Part shown: one piece after another, positions 45,639 to 55,301 of the stretch
How the letters are laid out: each line of letters opens with the position of its first letter
How positions within the stretch are numbered: the stretch's first letter is position 1
NCBI RefSeq assembly: GCF_037126435.1
Contig: NZ_CP147020.1
Location: 372,001 to 436,000 of the forward strand
DNA length: 64,000 nucleotides
From: Bernardetia sp. ABR2-2B
GTDB taxonomy: Bacteria; Bacteroidota; Bacteroidia; Cytophagales; Bernardetiaceae
Direction of reading: 5' to 3'
Program-made: the position numbers and the translations under genes
The notes under the pieces: model-generated
What the model saw: only the letters and a program-made list of their open reading frames with translations
The model's database searches: none
Told to the model about the DNA's origin: nothing

Positions 45639-46590
45639 TTGGATTATCGAATGCTCTCAAAGAAAGTGATTGTACTTGCTCTAATGCATGTTTGAGTTGT
45701 GTTGTCAAATTATCCACCTCTAATTTTCCAGCTTCTACATTCATCTTCAAATCTTCTATTTGTTCAGCAAAGATTTGTTCGTTGGCAGCCTCTTCTTTTT
45801 CCATCAAATCAGCAACTGCTTTTCCTTCTTTTGTGGCTTCATTGGCAGCTTTTTCTCTTGATTTTTTGACTTCATTTTTGAGTTTTTCATCAAATTCAGC
45901 AATCAAAACAAGATTCTTTTGATATTTTTCATCTTTTTCAGCTAATACTTCTTCACGTCCTTGCCAAGTTTTTTCTTTTTCAGCTTTTTGTTCAGTAAGC
46001 TTACGTAAAGTCTGTTTTTTCTGTGCCTGAAAAGCATCATTTGCAAGTTGTGTATTTCGCTGCAAATCATATTCAAAAACTTCTTCTTCCTGCAAACGAT
46101 TTTTCTTTGTTCGTTCTTCAGATTCTTTTACTTCCTTTTCAAAAAGTTCGTTTTCCTTTGCCCAAAAAGCCTCATCTTCTTTACGAGAATTTGCCATTAA
46201 CTCCATTCTCTTTTGATGTGCTTCTGTAAGTTCTGTCAGCTTCGAATCATGTTCTTGTTTCAATAAATAAAGAGCATCAGCAGCTAACTTTACTTGATGT
46301 AAGTTTCCAAGCCTTTTCTTTTCTATTTCGATAGCTTCTTCAATCTGTGAGCGTTTTTCAGATTCATCTTGTAGTTTTTTAGACCACTGTGTAAGCGTAT
46401 CTGCAAAAGTGAGTTGAAGTGTTCCTAGTCCTTTGATAATATTATCAGGTGTGTAAGCACGAGCTGTTTGTAAAAGTGTAATTTCTTTTACTTTAGCTAC
46501 TGATTCTTCTTTCGTAATCACTTCATGACGCTGATGATAGTAGTTTTTAAGAAGTGATGAGAAGTCGTTCTTAATTTGATTCTTGTTCAT
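45628..46590 (-). CDS. Coiled-coil protein, paralog B
   Basis: This 320-residue protein is dominated by coiled coil (about 70-300). Its N-terminal 65 residues (SSLLKNYYHQRHEVITKEESV, TLLQTARAYTPDNIIKGLGTLQ) parallel the VVTAFENIKGNVG block of paralog A. Conserved blocks of Lys/Glu heptads surround two tryptophan-containing segments (EDEAFWAKENELFEKEV, EKTWQGREEVLAEKDEKY). The second of these repeats in paralog A as KKEWQTSLAREN. The function is unknown. It is probably the first gene of a two-gene operon with paralog A. Confidence 0.65.
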   Translation of the reverse strand: MNKNQIKNDFSSLLKNYYHQRHEVITKEESVAKVKEITLLQTARAYTPDNIIKGLGTLQLTFADTLTQWSKKLQDESEKRSQIEEAIEIEKKRLGNLHQVKLAADALYLLKQEHDSKLTELTEAHQKRMELMANSRKEDEAFWAKENELFEKEVKESEERTKKNRLQEEEVFEYDLQRNTQLANDAFQAQKKQTLRKLTEQKAEKEKTWQGREEVLAEKDEKYQKNLVLIAEFDEKLKNEVKKSREKAANEATKEGKAVADLMEKEEAANEQIFAEQIEDLKMNVEAGKLEVDNLTTQLKHALEQVQSLSLRAFDNPTTK

Positions 46591-46673
46591 AATAAATAAA
46601 TAGGTAAATTTGGTAATTGAAAATAATAAAGAGAATTATGAATAAAATATTAATTAAGTAATTTGATTTTTCC

Positions 46674-46726
46674 TTAATTCGTAATTTTTAATTCATAATT
46701 GTTTCTTTGTTTATACTACAAATATA
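46674..46726 (-). promoter_or_regulatory. Possible promoter and AATTCGTAATT repeat upstream of the coiled-coil pair
   Basis: On the minus strand TATATTTG (46726 to 46719) fits the -7 consensus, without an obvious -33 partner. The 5' leader (46674-46701) holds one copy of the TTAATTCGTAATTTTTAATTC repeat that recurs at 60061-60092 and 62714-62730. Confidence 0.35.
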
Positions 46727-46831
46727 GAGGTGCAGAACGTAATCTATTTGAGGACTAAAAAAAACTTCAAAATTTCTTTTATTTTTTTAAAAACACTTTT
46801 TCTTATTCGAATAATTTAACATAATTCAAAA

Positions 46832-47632
46832 ATGAAAATTCTAATTGTAGGTGCTGGAAATATGGGAACAACGTATGCAGAGAGCTTTTTACTTTCTCAT
46901 TCCATTACAAAAAACGATTTATTAATCTTAGAAAAAACAACTGAAAAAGCTGATTTTTTGAAAGAAAAAGGGTATAAAAATGTGATTTCTGAACCTAATG
47001 ATAAAATTTCAAGAGTACAATTAATAATTTTGGCAGTCAAACCACAAGACACAGAGGTATTATTTTCAATACTCAAAAACTATATTTTACCTTCTCAAAC
47101 CGTCCTATCAATTATGGCAGGTGTAAAAATACAAACCTTGAAAAATAGCTTAGGAACTTCAAAAGTAATTCGTGCTATGCCAAACCTACCTTCTCAAATT
47201 GGAATGGGAATGACAGGCTTTACAGCAGACGAATCAGTAAGTAGAGATGAATTATTTTTTGTCCAAAACCTCTTAAATACCACAGGGAAATCACTTTATT
47301 TTTCAGAAGAAGAGAAAATAGATGCTGTAACGGCAATTTCTGGAAGTGGTCCTGCATATATTTATTTTTTTATGGAAGCAATGATAGAAAAAGCGCAAGA
47401 AATGGGTTTTTCACATTCAGAAGCTGAATTGTTAGTTACCCAAACTTTTATGGGAGCTGTTCATTTGGAAAATAGAAGTAATTATTCGTGTGAAGAATGG
47501 ATAAAAAGAGTTTCTTCAAAGGGAGGAACAACAGAAGCTGCATTAAATATTTTCTCTAACGAAAAATTAACAGAGAAAATAGGAAATGGATTAGATGCAG
47601 CACAAAAACGAGCTAAAGAATTGGGAGAGTAA
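46832..47632 (+). CDS. proC: Pyrroline-5-carboxylate reductase
   Basis: This 266-residue enzyme catalyses the last step of proline synthesis, NAD(P)H-dependent reduction of pyrroline-5-carboxylate. It has the Rossmann loop LIVGAGNMGTTYAESF at the start, IILAVKPQD, RAMPNLPSQIGMGMTGF, and the C-terminal signature ISGSGPAYIYFFMEAMIEKAQEMG with a following VSSKGGTTEAAL. All conserved elements are present. It is monocistronic and divergent from the coiled-coil genes. Confidence 0.94.
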   Translation: MKILIVGAGNMGTTYAESFLLSHSITKNDLLILEKTTEKADFLKEKGYKNVISEPNDKISRVQLIILAVKPQDTEVLFSILKNYILPSQTVLSIMAGVKIQTLKNSLGTSKVIRAMPNLPSQIGMGMTGFTADESVSRDELFFVQNLLNTTGKSLYFSEEEKIDAVTAISGSGPAYIYFFMEAMIEKAQEMGFSHSEAELLVTQTFMGAVHLENRSNYSCEEWIKRVSSKGGTTEAALNIFSNEKLTEKIGNGLDAAQKRAKELGE

Positions 47633-47721
47633 TTTGAAATTAAATAACAAAAGTATTTTTTATAGGTTATACTTATAGGTTTTATTTTTTCAACTTCATT
47701 TTTTTTATCTCTATTATTTTT

Positions 47722-48639
47722 ATGGCTCGTAAATTTAGATTCAAAGACTTAGGAACATTACTCAAAGAAACATTTACAGAATGGAATGCTCTTGATCCTT
47801 TTCGTGAAAGTGCTGTTATTGCATATTATACTATTTTTTCCCTTCCTGGTATTATGATTATGTTTATCAAATCAGCAGGTTTGCTCTTTGGAGAAGAAGC
47901 TGTAAGAGGAGAAATAACTGGACAAATTTCAGGGATGATAGGACAACAAGCAGCAGAAGGAGTACAAGAAATGATAAAAAACTCTCTTAGTAATCAAGAT
48001 TCTACCTTTGCTTTAGTGGTTGGTATTGGTTCACTTATTTTTGGTGCAACAGGCGTTTTCGTTCAACTTCAAAAATCGTTTAATAATATATGGGAAGTAG
48101 AACCCAGTACAAATAATGGGATTATGAAATTGGTTACTGACCGAGCCACTTCCTTCGGAATGATTATGGCGATTGCTTTTTTACTTCTGATTTCGCTTAT
48201 CGTTTCTACTCTTATCTCTACGCTTTCAGATTGGATGATGACTTTTCTTCCTGACTTCATGATTTATGGAATGACTGCTCTTGAAATAGTGCTTTCACTT
48301 CTCATTATAGGAGTTTTGTTTGGTTTTATGTTCAAAACACTTCCAGACAGAGAAATTCCTTGGAAAACAGTAGGAATTGGAGGATTAGTTACAGCTGTCT
48401 TATTTACGTTAGGTAAAGAAGGTTTAAGTCTATATTTTGGAATTGCAGAACCTGCTTCTACATATGGTGTAGCTGGTTCGGTAGTCTTGATTCTACTTTG
48501 GGTTTCTTATGCTTGTTTGATTTTATTTTTTGGCGCAGAATTCACAAAAGTTTATGCTCGTTTTTACGGACATCGAACAAAAGTTTCCAAACACGCAAAA
48601 GAAAGAGTAAAAGTTGTAGAAAAACGTCATACTAAATAA
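47722..48639 (+). CDS. YihY/BrkB-family inner-membrane protein
   Basis: This 305-residue protein has six membrane helices. It has the typical opening ALDPFRESAVIAYYTIFSLPGIMIMFI, an amphipathic middle (GQISGMIGQQAAEGVQEMI), FGATGVFVQLQKSFNNIWEV, and a C-terminal YGVAGSVVLILLWVSYACLILFFGAEFTKVYARFYG, all family hallmarks. It was once called ribonuclease BN by mistake; its true function is unknown, and virulence-factor or transport roles have been proposed. A basic C-terminal tail faces the cytoplasm. Confidence 0.88.
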   Translation: MARKFRFKDLGTLLKETFTEWNALDPFRESAVIAYYTIFSLPGIMIMFIKSAGLLFGEEAVRGEITGQISGMIGQQAAEGVQEMIKNSLSNQDSTFALVVGIGSLIFGATGVFVQLQKSFNNIWEVEPSTNNGIMKLVTDRATSFGMIMAIAFLLLISLIVSTLISTLSDWMMTFLPDFMIYGMTALEIVLSLLIIGVLFGFMFKTLPDREIPWKTVGIGGLVTAVLFTLGKEGLSLYFGIAEPASTYGVAGSVVLILLWVSYACLILFFGAEFTKVYARFYGHRTKVSKHAKERVKVVEKRHTK

Positions 48640-48951
48640 GTAATTAAGTAAATGATTTTTAAGATAAAATGAAGATAAATGAAATTTCAAATATAATTTA
48701 TTATTTTATTATATGATTTTGTATTATCCTGTAATTATCATAGTAATCATAAAACCGATAGCTCGGCGAAGCCAAATCACTCGCTAATCAGTCATTACTT
48801 ATATTTAATTTTGTGCAGTTACTTAAGCTGAATTAAATATAACAAAACCCACGACGGCTTTAGCCCTCAACGAAGCTAATTTTAATTGTGGGAAAAGAGT
48901 CGCAAAACGATAAAAGTGTCCTTAGTGCTATTTTTAGGATTTTAGTTCATA
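48640..48951. repeat. Spacer of 312 bases with inverted repeats
   Basis: No gene is seen. TATATTTAATT at 48800-48810 is the inverse of AATTAAATATA at 48831-48841. Just after it a GC-richer stretch is bounded by CCCAC (48848-48852) and GTGGG (48888-48892), with GGCTTTAGCC inside. The style matches the palindromic spacer repeats seen elsewhere in this window. It could end the yihY message or be a decayed mobile repeat. Confidence 0.45.
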
Positions 48952-49704
48952 TCAAATATCTCCAAGCTGTGGACGCATTACAATCTCCTCTACAACCGTC
49001 TGATTTGAAAGAGAATAAACAGAATAAATAGAATCTGCAATATCACTTGAAGGCATAAAACGCTCTTCTGGCAAACCTGCCCCTTCCCAACTTGATGTAT
49101 AAGTAGGACCAGGCATAACCGAAGTAACTTTCACATTGTGTTCTTTTAGTTCTTCACGCAGAACCTTTGTCATGCCATGAAGTGCAAATTTAGAAATACA
49201 ATAACTTCCTCCATTTGGATAAGCTGTAATACTTGCCGTCGAACAAATATTAAATAAATATCCATTTTTTCTTTCTACTAAAATAGGAACTAACATTCTA
49301 GTTAAATGATAGGCACTAAAAAGATTTGTATGTATTTGCATTTCAAAATTACCTTCTTCTTCTTCTAATATTTTCCCTGGTACAAACACACCTGTATTAT
49401 TTACCATTACTTCAAAGCCTTTGGTAGTGCTATTTTCCTTTTTGGCTTCTTTTTCATTGAGTAAAATGATTTTCTTTGCATATTCTCCAAAAGAAATAAT
49501 ATCTTCTTTTTTAGATAAATCAGCTTGTCGATAATATAAAACAACAGGATTTTCTTTGGTAGAATAGTTGCCTTCTAATTCTTCTTTGAGCGCAAAAAGT
49601 TCTTCATTATTTCTTGAACATGTGATTACATCATGCCCATTCTGCATAAATTTTTCTAAAATTGCTTTACCAATTCCTTTTGTTCCACCAGTTACGAGTA
49701 TCAT
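48952..49704 (-). CDS. Short-chain dehydrogenase/reductase
   Basis: This 250-residue classical SDR has the cofactor loop VTGGTKGIGKAI (residues 4-15), NNTGVFVPGK (the NNAG-type motif), a catalytic Ser in NICSTASITAYPNGG, and YCISKFAL with the Tyr-x-x-x-Lys pair. A 25-residue lysine/glutamate-rich insert lies between strands 3 and 4 (about 75-100). The C-terminal TYTSSWEGAGLP and VEEIVMRPQLGDI resemble SDRs often annotated as sepiapterin-reductase- or serine-dehydrogenase-like. The substrate is unknown. It lies 62 bases after the dynamin-like gene in the same direction. Confidence 0.85.
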   Translation of the reverse strand: MILVTGGTKGIGKAILEKFMQNGHDVITCSRNNEELFALKEELEGNYSTKENPVVLYYRQADLSKKEDIISFGEYAKKIILLNEKEAKKENSTTKGFEVMVNNTGVFVPGKILEEEEGNFEMQIHTNLFSAYHLTRMLVPILVERKNGYLFNICSTASITAYPNGGSYCISKFALHGMTKVLREELKEHNVKVTSVMPGPTYTSSWEGAGLPEERFMPSSDIADSIYSVYSLSNQTVVEEIVMRPQLGDI

Positions 49705-49766
49705 ATTCTTTTTTTATTTTAATTATACAATGTCAAATAGAATTTTTTATCGGTAATAACCAGAGA

Positions 49767-51491
49767 TTAAATTAATTCATCTAAAATCTTTTCCAATTCT
49801 CTATCAATTGTTTCGTATTGATTTTTGAGTTCTGTAATCTGTTTTTGTTCCATTTCCATCAACAAATCAAAATCTTTGAAGTTAGCATCAATTTGATTTT
49901 TTAGATTAGCAATGTAAGTAGAGAGTTTTAGATAAATTTCTTCTTTGAGAGCTTGTTTTCCTTGAGCAATTTGTTCACGGTATTTCTGCATAATCTTTTG
50001 CTTCTTTACCATTACCGTAACACCAGTAAAAAAAACTCCCACAGCCGTAATAATTCCACCTGTAATATCAAAAACAGCTCCCTGTGTAAGAACCATTAAT
50101 GCTGTTCCGATAACAGCCATTCCTCCTCCTGCCAAAAAATTGGTTGAAAAGCTTGTTTCTTTTGGAAATAATTCTTTCTGTACAAAGTTTTCAGTTTCTT
50201 TAGTAAACTCATGAAATTCGGTTTGTAAATCCTGCAAAACTCTGCTTCTACGGTCAGCAATATCTCCAAAAATAGCGTGATTTTCTTTCAGAATTTTTGG
50301 ACTATTGTTAAGCTGCAAATCAATCATTTTTGCCATTTGCTGTATTGTATCTGCAATGGCTGTAATTCCTTCTCCTAGTTTGTCAGTTAGAGTTTTGGTA
50401 AGATTGCGTTCCAAATCTTGCGCTACACGCTCAAACCACACTTTTACGGATTCTTTATCGGAAAGCATTGATTTGAAAGATTTTCCCAATAAATTAAAAG
50501 GATTCAAACCTTTATTGATTTCTTGTTCAGTTTCTCTCGTTATATTTTCATATGCACCCAAAATATTTTCTATCAATACATCTACTTGATACAATGATTT
50601 TTTTTCTTGTTCATTAAGTGTTTTCTTTACATCTAATCTGAATTTATTATCAGCTTCTAGCTGTTTTTCTCTAAGACTTACTCCTTCTTTTATTCTTGAA
50701 AGAATTGTTTTTGAAGTATCTATATTGTTTTTGAGCTTTAAAAGTGGCGCACGTCCTCCTGTAATATTTTCTTTGATGTACTCTCTTATTCCTGCAAAAT
50801 TACTTTCTTCATGACTTCCTTCTTTTTCTAATTTGGCAGAAACAGCAAAAATTTGAGGTTCTAATAGTCCTTTTTTTTCTGCATGTTTTCTTACTCCTTC
50901 AATGTTTGTGTTTAAATCAGACTCATTTAACAAATCGGATTGTTGCAAAACAAAAATTATTTTTTTTCTCCAGTCTTTATGAATAAAATCAAAAAAGTCC
51001 CAACTAGATTGGCGATAAGGATTTTTAGCTTCAAAAACAAAAACAATCAAATCCGATGAGGGAATAAAATCTTCTGTGATTTTTTGGTGTCCTTCCGAAA
51101 TGGCATTCGTACCAGGAGTATCAACAATAGCAATTTCCTTTAAAATATCAACAGGCAAAAGAATCTTTTTCAAATGTGGATTCATTACCAAAATCTGTTC
51201 CTCATCGCCATACAAAATCTGCTGTACTGTGTCTGTACAAGGGTCTGGCGCAACTTTACAAATATCTTTTTCGGTTTCTAAGAGCGCATTAACAAAGCTG
51301 CTTTTTCCTGCTTTTACTTCTCCCACCACCACAAACATATATGGCTCATTGATACGCTGACGAAGTTCGCTGACCGTACTAGAAAGCTCCTTACTCTCAA
51401 TATCTTGAGTTAGTTTGTGGAGATTTTTGATAGTTTCATCTAAACGAAGACGAAACTTTTGAAGGCGTTTGTCTATAATACGGCTTTTCAT
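49767..51491 (-). CDS. Dynamin-like GTPase
   Basis: The start was set at 51491 (MKSRIIDKRLQKFRLRLDE); 51521 is also possible. The protein has about 574 residues. The GTPase domain has the P-loop VVGEVKAGKSSFVNALL, a switch Thr in DPCTDTVQ, DTPGTNAISEGHQK (G3) and FVLQQSDLL at the G4 position, where the usual N/TKxD is QQSD. A long helical stalk follows, then a two-helix membrane hairpin (FLAGGGMAVIGTALMVL and ITAVGVFFTGVTVMV, near 455-500) and a terminal coiled coil. Bacterial dynamin-like proteins act in membrane remodelling or repair, and some in phage defence. The membrane hairpin supports that group. Confidence 0.82.
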   Translation of the reverse strand: MKSRIIDKRLQKFRLRLDETIKNLHKLTQDIESKELSSTVSELRQRINEPYMFVVVGEVKAGKSSFVNALLETEKDICKVAPDPCTDTVQQILYGDEEQILVMNPHLKKILLPVDILKEIAIVDTPGTNAISEGHQKITEDFIPSSDLIVFVFEAKNPYRQSSWDFFDFIHKDWRKKIIFVLQQSDLLNESDLNTNIEGVRKHAEKKGLLEPQIFAVSAKLEKEGSHEESNFAGIREYIKENITGGRAPLLKLKNNIDTSKTILSRIKEGVSLREKQLEADNKFRLDVKKTLNEQEKKSLYQVDVLIENILGAYENITRETEQEINKGLNPFNLLGKSFKSMLSDKESVKVWFERVAQDLERNLTKTLTDKLGEGITAIADTIQQMAKMIDLQLNNSPKILKENHAIFGDIADRRSRVLQDLQTEFHEFTKETENFVQKELFPKETSFSTNFLAGGGMAVIGTALMVLTQGAVFDITGGIITAVGVFFTGVTVMVKKQKIMQKYREQIAQGKQALKEEIYLKLSTYIANLKNQIDANFKDFDLLMEMEQKQITELKNQYETIDRELEKILDELI

Positions 51492-51799
51492 TGATTTTTT
51501 TGTATATTTAGTAAAAGACAAATTCGTTTTAAAACAATTGTATAAGTTCCTACGAAGCTACTAAAAAAAGGTGGAAATATAGAAAATATTTGTAATTCTG
51601 CTTATTTCTAGCCTCAAAAGAATAATTTCATTAAAAAAGCACACCATATAAAAACAACCTTTTTAAGTTTTAGTTAGCATAACTAATTAATGGCTTAAAT
51701 TTTGTTTTTTTTAAAATTAATACAACCCAAAGTAATGGTCATTTACTCAAAAATACTCTAATACCTTATCAGAGAATACAAGCCTAAATATAAAATACT

Positions 51800-54142
51800 A
51801 TGAAAAAAATCACACTACTATTACTTTCCTTCTTATTTTTTGTCAGTTTTTCTTCTTTTGGAGAAGGAACAGCACAACTAATGCCGACTGGTGATATTGC
51901 TCCTAGAATAACATTACAGATTTGGGATAACAATGCTGCTGACAGAAATTCTTTTACTTATGGAGCCCCTGCTAATAAACGCTTATATGTACATGCAGAG
52001 GCTGGAGAGATTGTTTACTATGGCTTTGGGGCGCAACTAGATGGAAATAATTTACACTATCGCATTCGTCATTTTGATACTTTAAATTCTATAGTTGTTA
52101 CAACAGTAGCTAATACAGCTGTACCAACTGCTGGAGCTGGATTTATTACTAATTATAATAGAGCAGTAGCAGGTCCTAGAACACTTGTAGGTAATCCTAC
52201 AGGATATAATGATCTTTCTTTTGTAGCTCCTCGTTCTGCAGATTATTGGATAGAATTTAATATTGGAGCAGATCCCAATGTTATTGCTAGAAATAAAAGA
52301 AGAATTGATTTTTTCGATATAACAGTATTTAGTTCTACTGCTACTAATAGAGATCCTGTTACTGGTATTGTATTGGGTAGGTTATTTTCCCAGTCTTGGG
52401 ATATAAATTGTAATAGTGGAGACAACCCATTTTTAGGAACTATGTTTCCTTATACTCCTGATAGAATTACTCTAGGTATTGACTTTAATGGTATTCGTCC
52501 TTTTGGCTTTACCATTAATATGAATCAGTTTGGAACAAGAAATACAGGGAATACAGCAACAGATAGACTATCTCGTGGGGGAAATGAAAGTTTACCACAA
52601 TATCCTATTTTTTTAAACAACCCTGATTCTATTGTTTATCCTACTGGAAGAATTCCTGACTTAACTATTTCTGAAGTAGAAGCAAGAGATTGTGGCGAAT
52701 ACTTTGTCCGTATAGAGATTAATGCTGCTGGTTTTGTAGAATCTTTATTAGATTTTCATCCTGTTGGAGCTCCTGATGGATTATACACTCCTGGAACTGA
52801 AGATGTTTTATTGAATGGTGGATTTGTTCCTGATCCCGTTGCTCCTGCTGTAACAAGTATAGTTTATATTCCTTGGGACGGGAATGATGGTTTAGGAAAT
52901 CCTATTCCACAAGGAACAATAGTTGATTTTATTGCTTATGTACAATCTGGACTTACTCACCTTCCTCTTTTTGACGTAGAAAATCATACGGGAGGATTTA
53001 GAGTTAGCTTAGAACGACCAACTTATGATATTGGAGGAAATATTGTGGCTGACCCTGCCTTATTTTGGGATGATCAAACTATTTTGGGAGACACAAGAAA
53101 TTTGAATGGTGCTACTTCTCCTGCTCATACGTGGTCTGGAGAAAACAATGATACACGTAATACTTGGTTTTATATCAGACGGGTAGAACAAGCTAGTCAG
53201 TTTACTATGGATAGGTTAGACTTTGAACTTGTAGATAATGGCTCTAGTGGTGTATGTACAACAGGACAGAATAATGAATTTAATAATATTACTTTTGATG
53301 TAACTATCAATCCTACCAAATATGAGGCGTGGCAACTTAATTATGCTACTGTAATTAATAACTCAGGTTACACATTAAATTTAGTAAGTGTAGATAGTTC
53401 TGCAGCACCTTATAATACAGGTCCACCTGAAAATCTCCCTCGTAGAGATATTTTTGTTACTTATGAGGTAGTGCCTGACCCAGAAACTACTGAGCTAGAC
53501 TTTAACTTTATTGTTACTGGTAATGTTCCTAATTGTCCTGGTGCTGTAACTTCATCAACTAATGTGTTTTGTGATGATATTCTTCTCCCTATTACTTTAT
53601 TAGATTTTAATGCTCGTCATTATTCAGATAATAGTGTTTTAATAGATTGGCAGACTACAAGTGAAAAAGATAATCAAGGTTTTTATGTACAAAGGAGTAC
53701 CAATGGACAAGATTTTAAAGATATTACTTTTATAGAAGGCAAAGGAACAACAAATAATCAGAGTTCTTATGAATTTATTGATGAAGAGTATTGGACTGGA
53801 ACGGCTTATTATAGATTAGCTCAACTAGATAATAATGGAGAAATTAATCTTACCAAAGCTGTGAGTGTAGAACGAAACTTCTCAAACAATCCATTTACAC
53901 TCTATCCAAATCCCAACAGAGCAGGAGGAGAACTAAACTTAAGAGGAATTACAGATAAATCTTCTATTCAGAGTTTACAAGTAGTGAGTATTACAGGACA
54001 GCAAGTTCTTGTCAATCCTAATCTCAAAATCACCTTTGATGGAGTAGCTATTGATTTACCTCAAAAAATGGCTAAAGGAGTTTATATCGTTCAGTTTGTT
54101 ACAGAATTTGGAATGCAGAATTATAAATTTGTAATAGAATAA
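51800..54142 (+). CDS. Secreted protein with T9SS C-terminal sorting domain
   Basis: The 780-residue protein has a signal peptide (MKKITLLLLSFLFFVSFSSFG). The long N-terminal part (about 22-600) is rich in Asn, Thr, Gly and Asp, with alternating strands and no enzyme motif. From about 612 comes an Ig-like module common before T9SS signals (LPITLLDFNARHYSDNSVLIDWQTTSEKDN), also present in the cargo at 2407-5871 as LPVEMLYFTGEQ. The last 80 residues (FTLYPNPNRAGGELNLRG ... GVYIVQFVTEFG ... KFVIE) form a type A sorting domain. It is probably an adhesin-like or matrix protein. It stands alone, with a strong terminator after it. Confidence 0.85.
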   Translation: MKKITLLLLSFLFFVSFSSFGEGTAQLMPTGDIAPRITLQIWDNNAADRNSFTYGAPANKRLYVHAEAGEIVYYGFGAQLDGNNLHYRIRHFDTLNSIVVTTVANTAVPTAGAGFITNYNRAVAGPRTLVGNPTGYNDLSFVAPRSADYWIEFNIGADPNVIARNKRRIDFFDITVFSSTATNRDPVTGIVLGRLFSQSWDINCNSGDNPFLGTMFPYTPDRITLGIDFNGIRPFGFTINMNQFGTRNTGNTATDRLSRGGNESLPQYPIFLNNPDSIVYPTGRIPDLTISEVEARDCGEYFVRIEINAAGFVESLLDFHPVGAPDGLYTPGTEDVLLNGGFVPDPVAPAVTSIVYIPWDGNDGLGNPIPQGTIVDFIAYVQSGLTHLPLFDVENHTGGFRVSLERPTYDIGGNIVADPALFWDDQTILGDTRNLNGATSPAHTWSGENNDTRNTWFYIRRVEQASQFTMDRLDFELVDNGSSGVCTTGQNNEFNNITFDVTINPTKYEAWQLNYATVINNSGYTLNLVSVDSSAAPYNTGPPENLPRRDIFVTYEVVPDPETTELDFNFIVTGNVPNCPGAVTSSTNVFCDDILLPITLLDFNARHYSDNSVLIDWQTTSEKDNQGFYVQRSTNGQDFKDITFIEGKGTTNNQSSYEFIDEEYWTGTAYYRLAQLDNNGEINLTKAVSVERNFSNNPFTLYPNPNRAGGELNLRGITDKSSIQSLQVVSITGQQVLVNPNLKITFDGVAIDLPQKMAKGVYIVQFVTEFGMQNYKFVIE

Positions 54143-54160
54143 GTCATTATATTTCTATAA

Positions 54161-54200
54161 AAAAAATAGCTATTTGATATTCTTCAAACAGCTATTTTTT
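54161..54200. terminator. Bidirectional terminator
   Basis: A 17-base stem, 54161-54177 with 54184-54200, has one mismatch and a six-base loop, flanked by A and T runs. It separates the T9SS cargo gene and the convergent NTF2-like gene. Confidence 0.85.
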
Positions 54201-54249
54201 TTATTTATGAATTATATTTGGAAGGTAATTAGTCTAAGCTTGTTATTCT

Positions 54250-54687
54250 TTAGCTAGAATGGTCTGCAATAATTACCCATTCTTTCTTTATTTTTTTCCA
54301 AATCAATGTAAAATGACCTTCTAAATCTTCTTTTTCTTCTCGTTTGAGATGCCATTTTCCAATAATAAAAACGTGTTTTTTGTCTAACTTTTTAAATGAA
54401 AGAATATCAAATTGAAGTTTTCCCATAGTCGCTGTATCAGGATATGATTTTTTATAACGATTCAAAGTAGCTTCATATCCATACGTAACTCCGTTCTTTC
54501 CAATAAATTTTAAAGAATCAGATTGCCAATATCCATTCATAAATCCTTCTAAGTCGCCATTATTCCACGCTTTCTGTTGATTTTGAAAGATTTCTATGAT
54601 TTTACTTATGTCTTTTGACTTTACGTTTTGAGCAAAAGAGCTTAGAGAAACAGAAAAAAGTAAAAATAAAACGAGTATATTTTTCAT
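54250..54687 (-). CDS. Exported NTF2-like (DUF4440/SnoaL-type) protein
   Basis: This 145-residue protein has a signal peptide (MKNILVLFLLFSVSLSSFAQ). The rest has the NTF2-like cone fold pattern: a first helix with IIEIFQNQQKAWNNGDLEGFMNGYW, FIGKNGVTYGYEATLNRYKKSYP, and strands FDILSFKKLD, HVFIIGKWHLKRE and GHFTLIWKKIKKEWVIIADHSS. It matches the small periplasmic proteins annotated nuclear transport factor 2 family or DUF4440 in Bacteroidota. They probably bind a small ligand; none is known. Confidence 0.8.
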   Translation of the reverse strand: MKNILVLFLLFSVSLSSFAQNVKSKDISKIIEIFQNQQKAWNNGDLEGFMNGYWQSDSLKFIGKNGVTYGYEATLNRYKKSYPDTATMGKLQFDILSFKKLDKKHVFIIGKWHLKREEKEDLEGHFTLIWKKIKKEWVIIADHSS

Positions 54688-54778
54688 GTAATTTAGAAGT
54701 TTATGTTATCGATAAGAAATATGGATTATTAAATATATAAACAGGTTCAGAGTCAGCAGCAAAGACAATAATCCAAAA

Positions 54779-55222
54779 TTACTCTAAAAGATTAATAGTT
54801 CTACTAAACCAGTTTTTATCGTAAATTTTTATAATTTCTCTATCATTACTTGAAGATAAGCCATGTTTATATTTGTAACATAAATCTTGATTAGTATCAA
54901 AATAATTGAACCAAGAATAAGTAACTACACCTTGTTTAATATTCTTAATACTTCCTAAAAAGATAGATTTTTGTTCTGAGGAGTATAAAATAGACAGAGA
55001 AATAGAACATACAAATAATAGAACTATTTTGCTCTTGCTTATAAAATAAATTGTTATTAGGGAAAATAAACTAACTAAACTGAAAAATATAGGTGGTATC
55101 TTATATAAATTCTCTTGCAATTGACTAGGAATATTTATTATACCAACTGGTAAGTATTCTATTAATCCTAATGATAAAATTAGTAAAAGATAGAATATAT
55201 TTTTACAATTATTTTTCTTCAT
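54779..55222 (-). CDS. Small hypothetical membrane protein
   Basis: The start was set at 55222 (MKKNNCKNIFYLLLILSLG); a start at 55243 is possible. The 147-residue protein has three membrane helices in its first 85 residues (YLLLILSLGLIEYLPVGI, PPIFFSLVSLFSLITIYF, IVLLFVCSISLSILY) and a polar C-terminal domain of about 60 residues with tyrosine and aspartate. No family is recognised. The base composition is like its surroundings. It lies alone between the NTF2-like gene and the dihydroorotase-like gene. Confidence 0.5.
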   Translation of the reverse strand: MKKNNCKNIFYLLLILSLGLIEYLPVGIINIPSQLQENLYKIPPIFFSLVSLFSLITIYFISKSKIVLLFVCSISLSILYSSEQKSIFLGSIKNIKQGVVTYSWFNYFDTNQDLCYKYKHGLSSSNDREIIKIYDKNWFSRTINLLE

Positions 55223-55301
55223 CTTGTATATTTTATTGAACATTTTTGACTTATCTAAATAGCAAAACCACTATAACAATTTTCACTTATTTTATTCTAA
55301 A

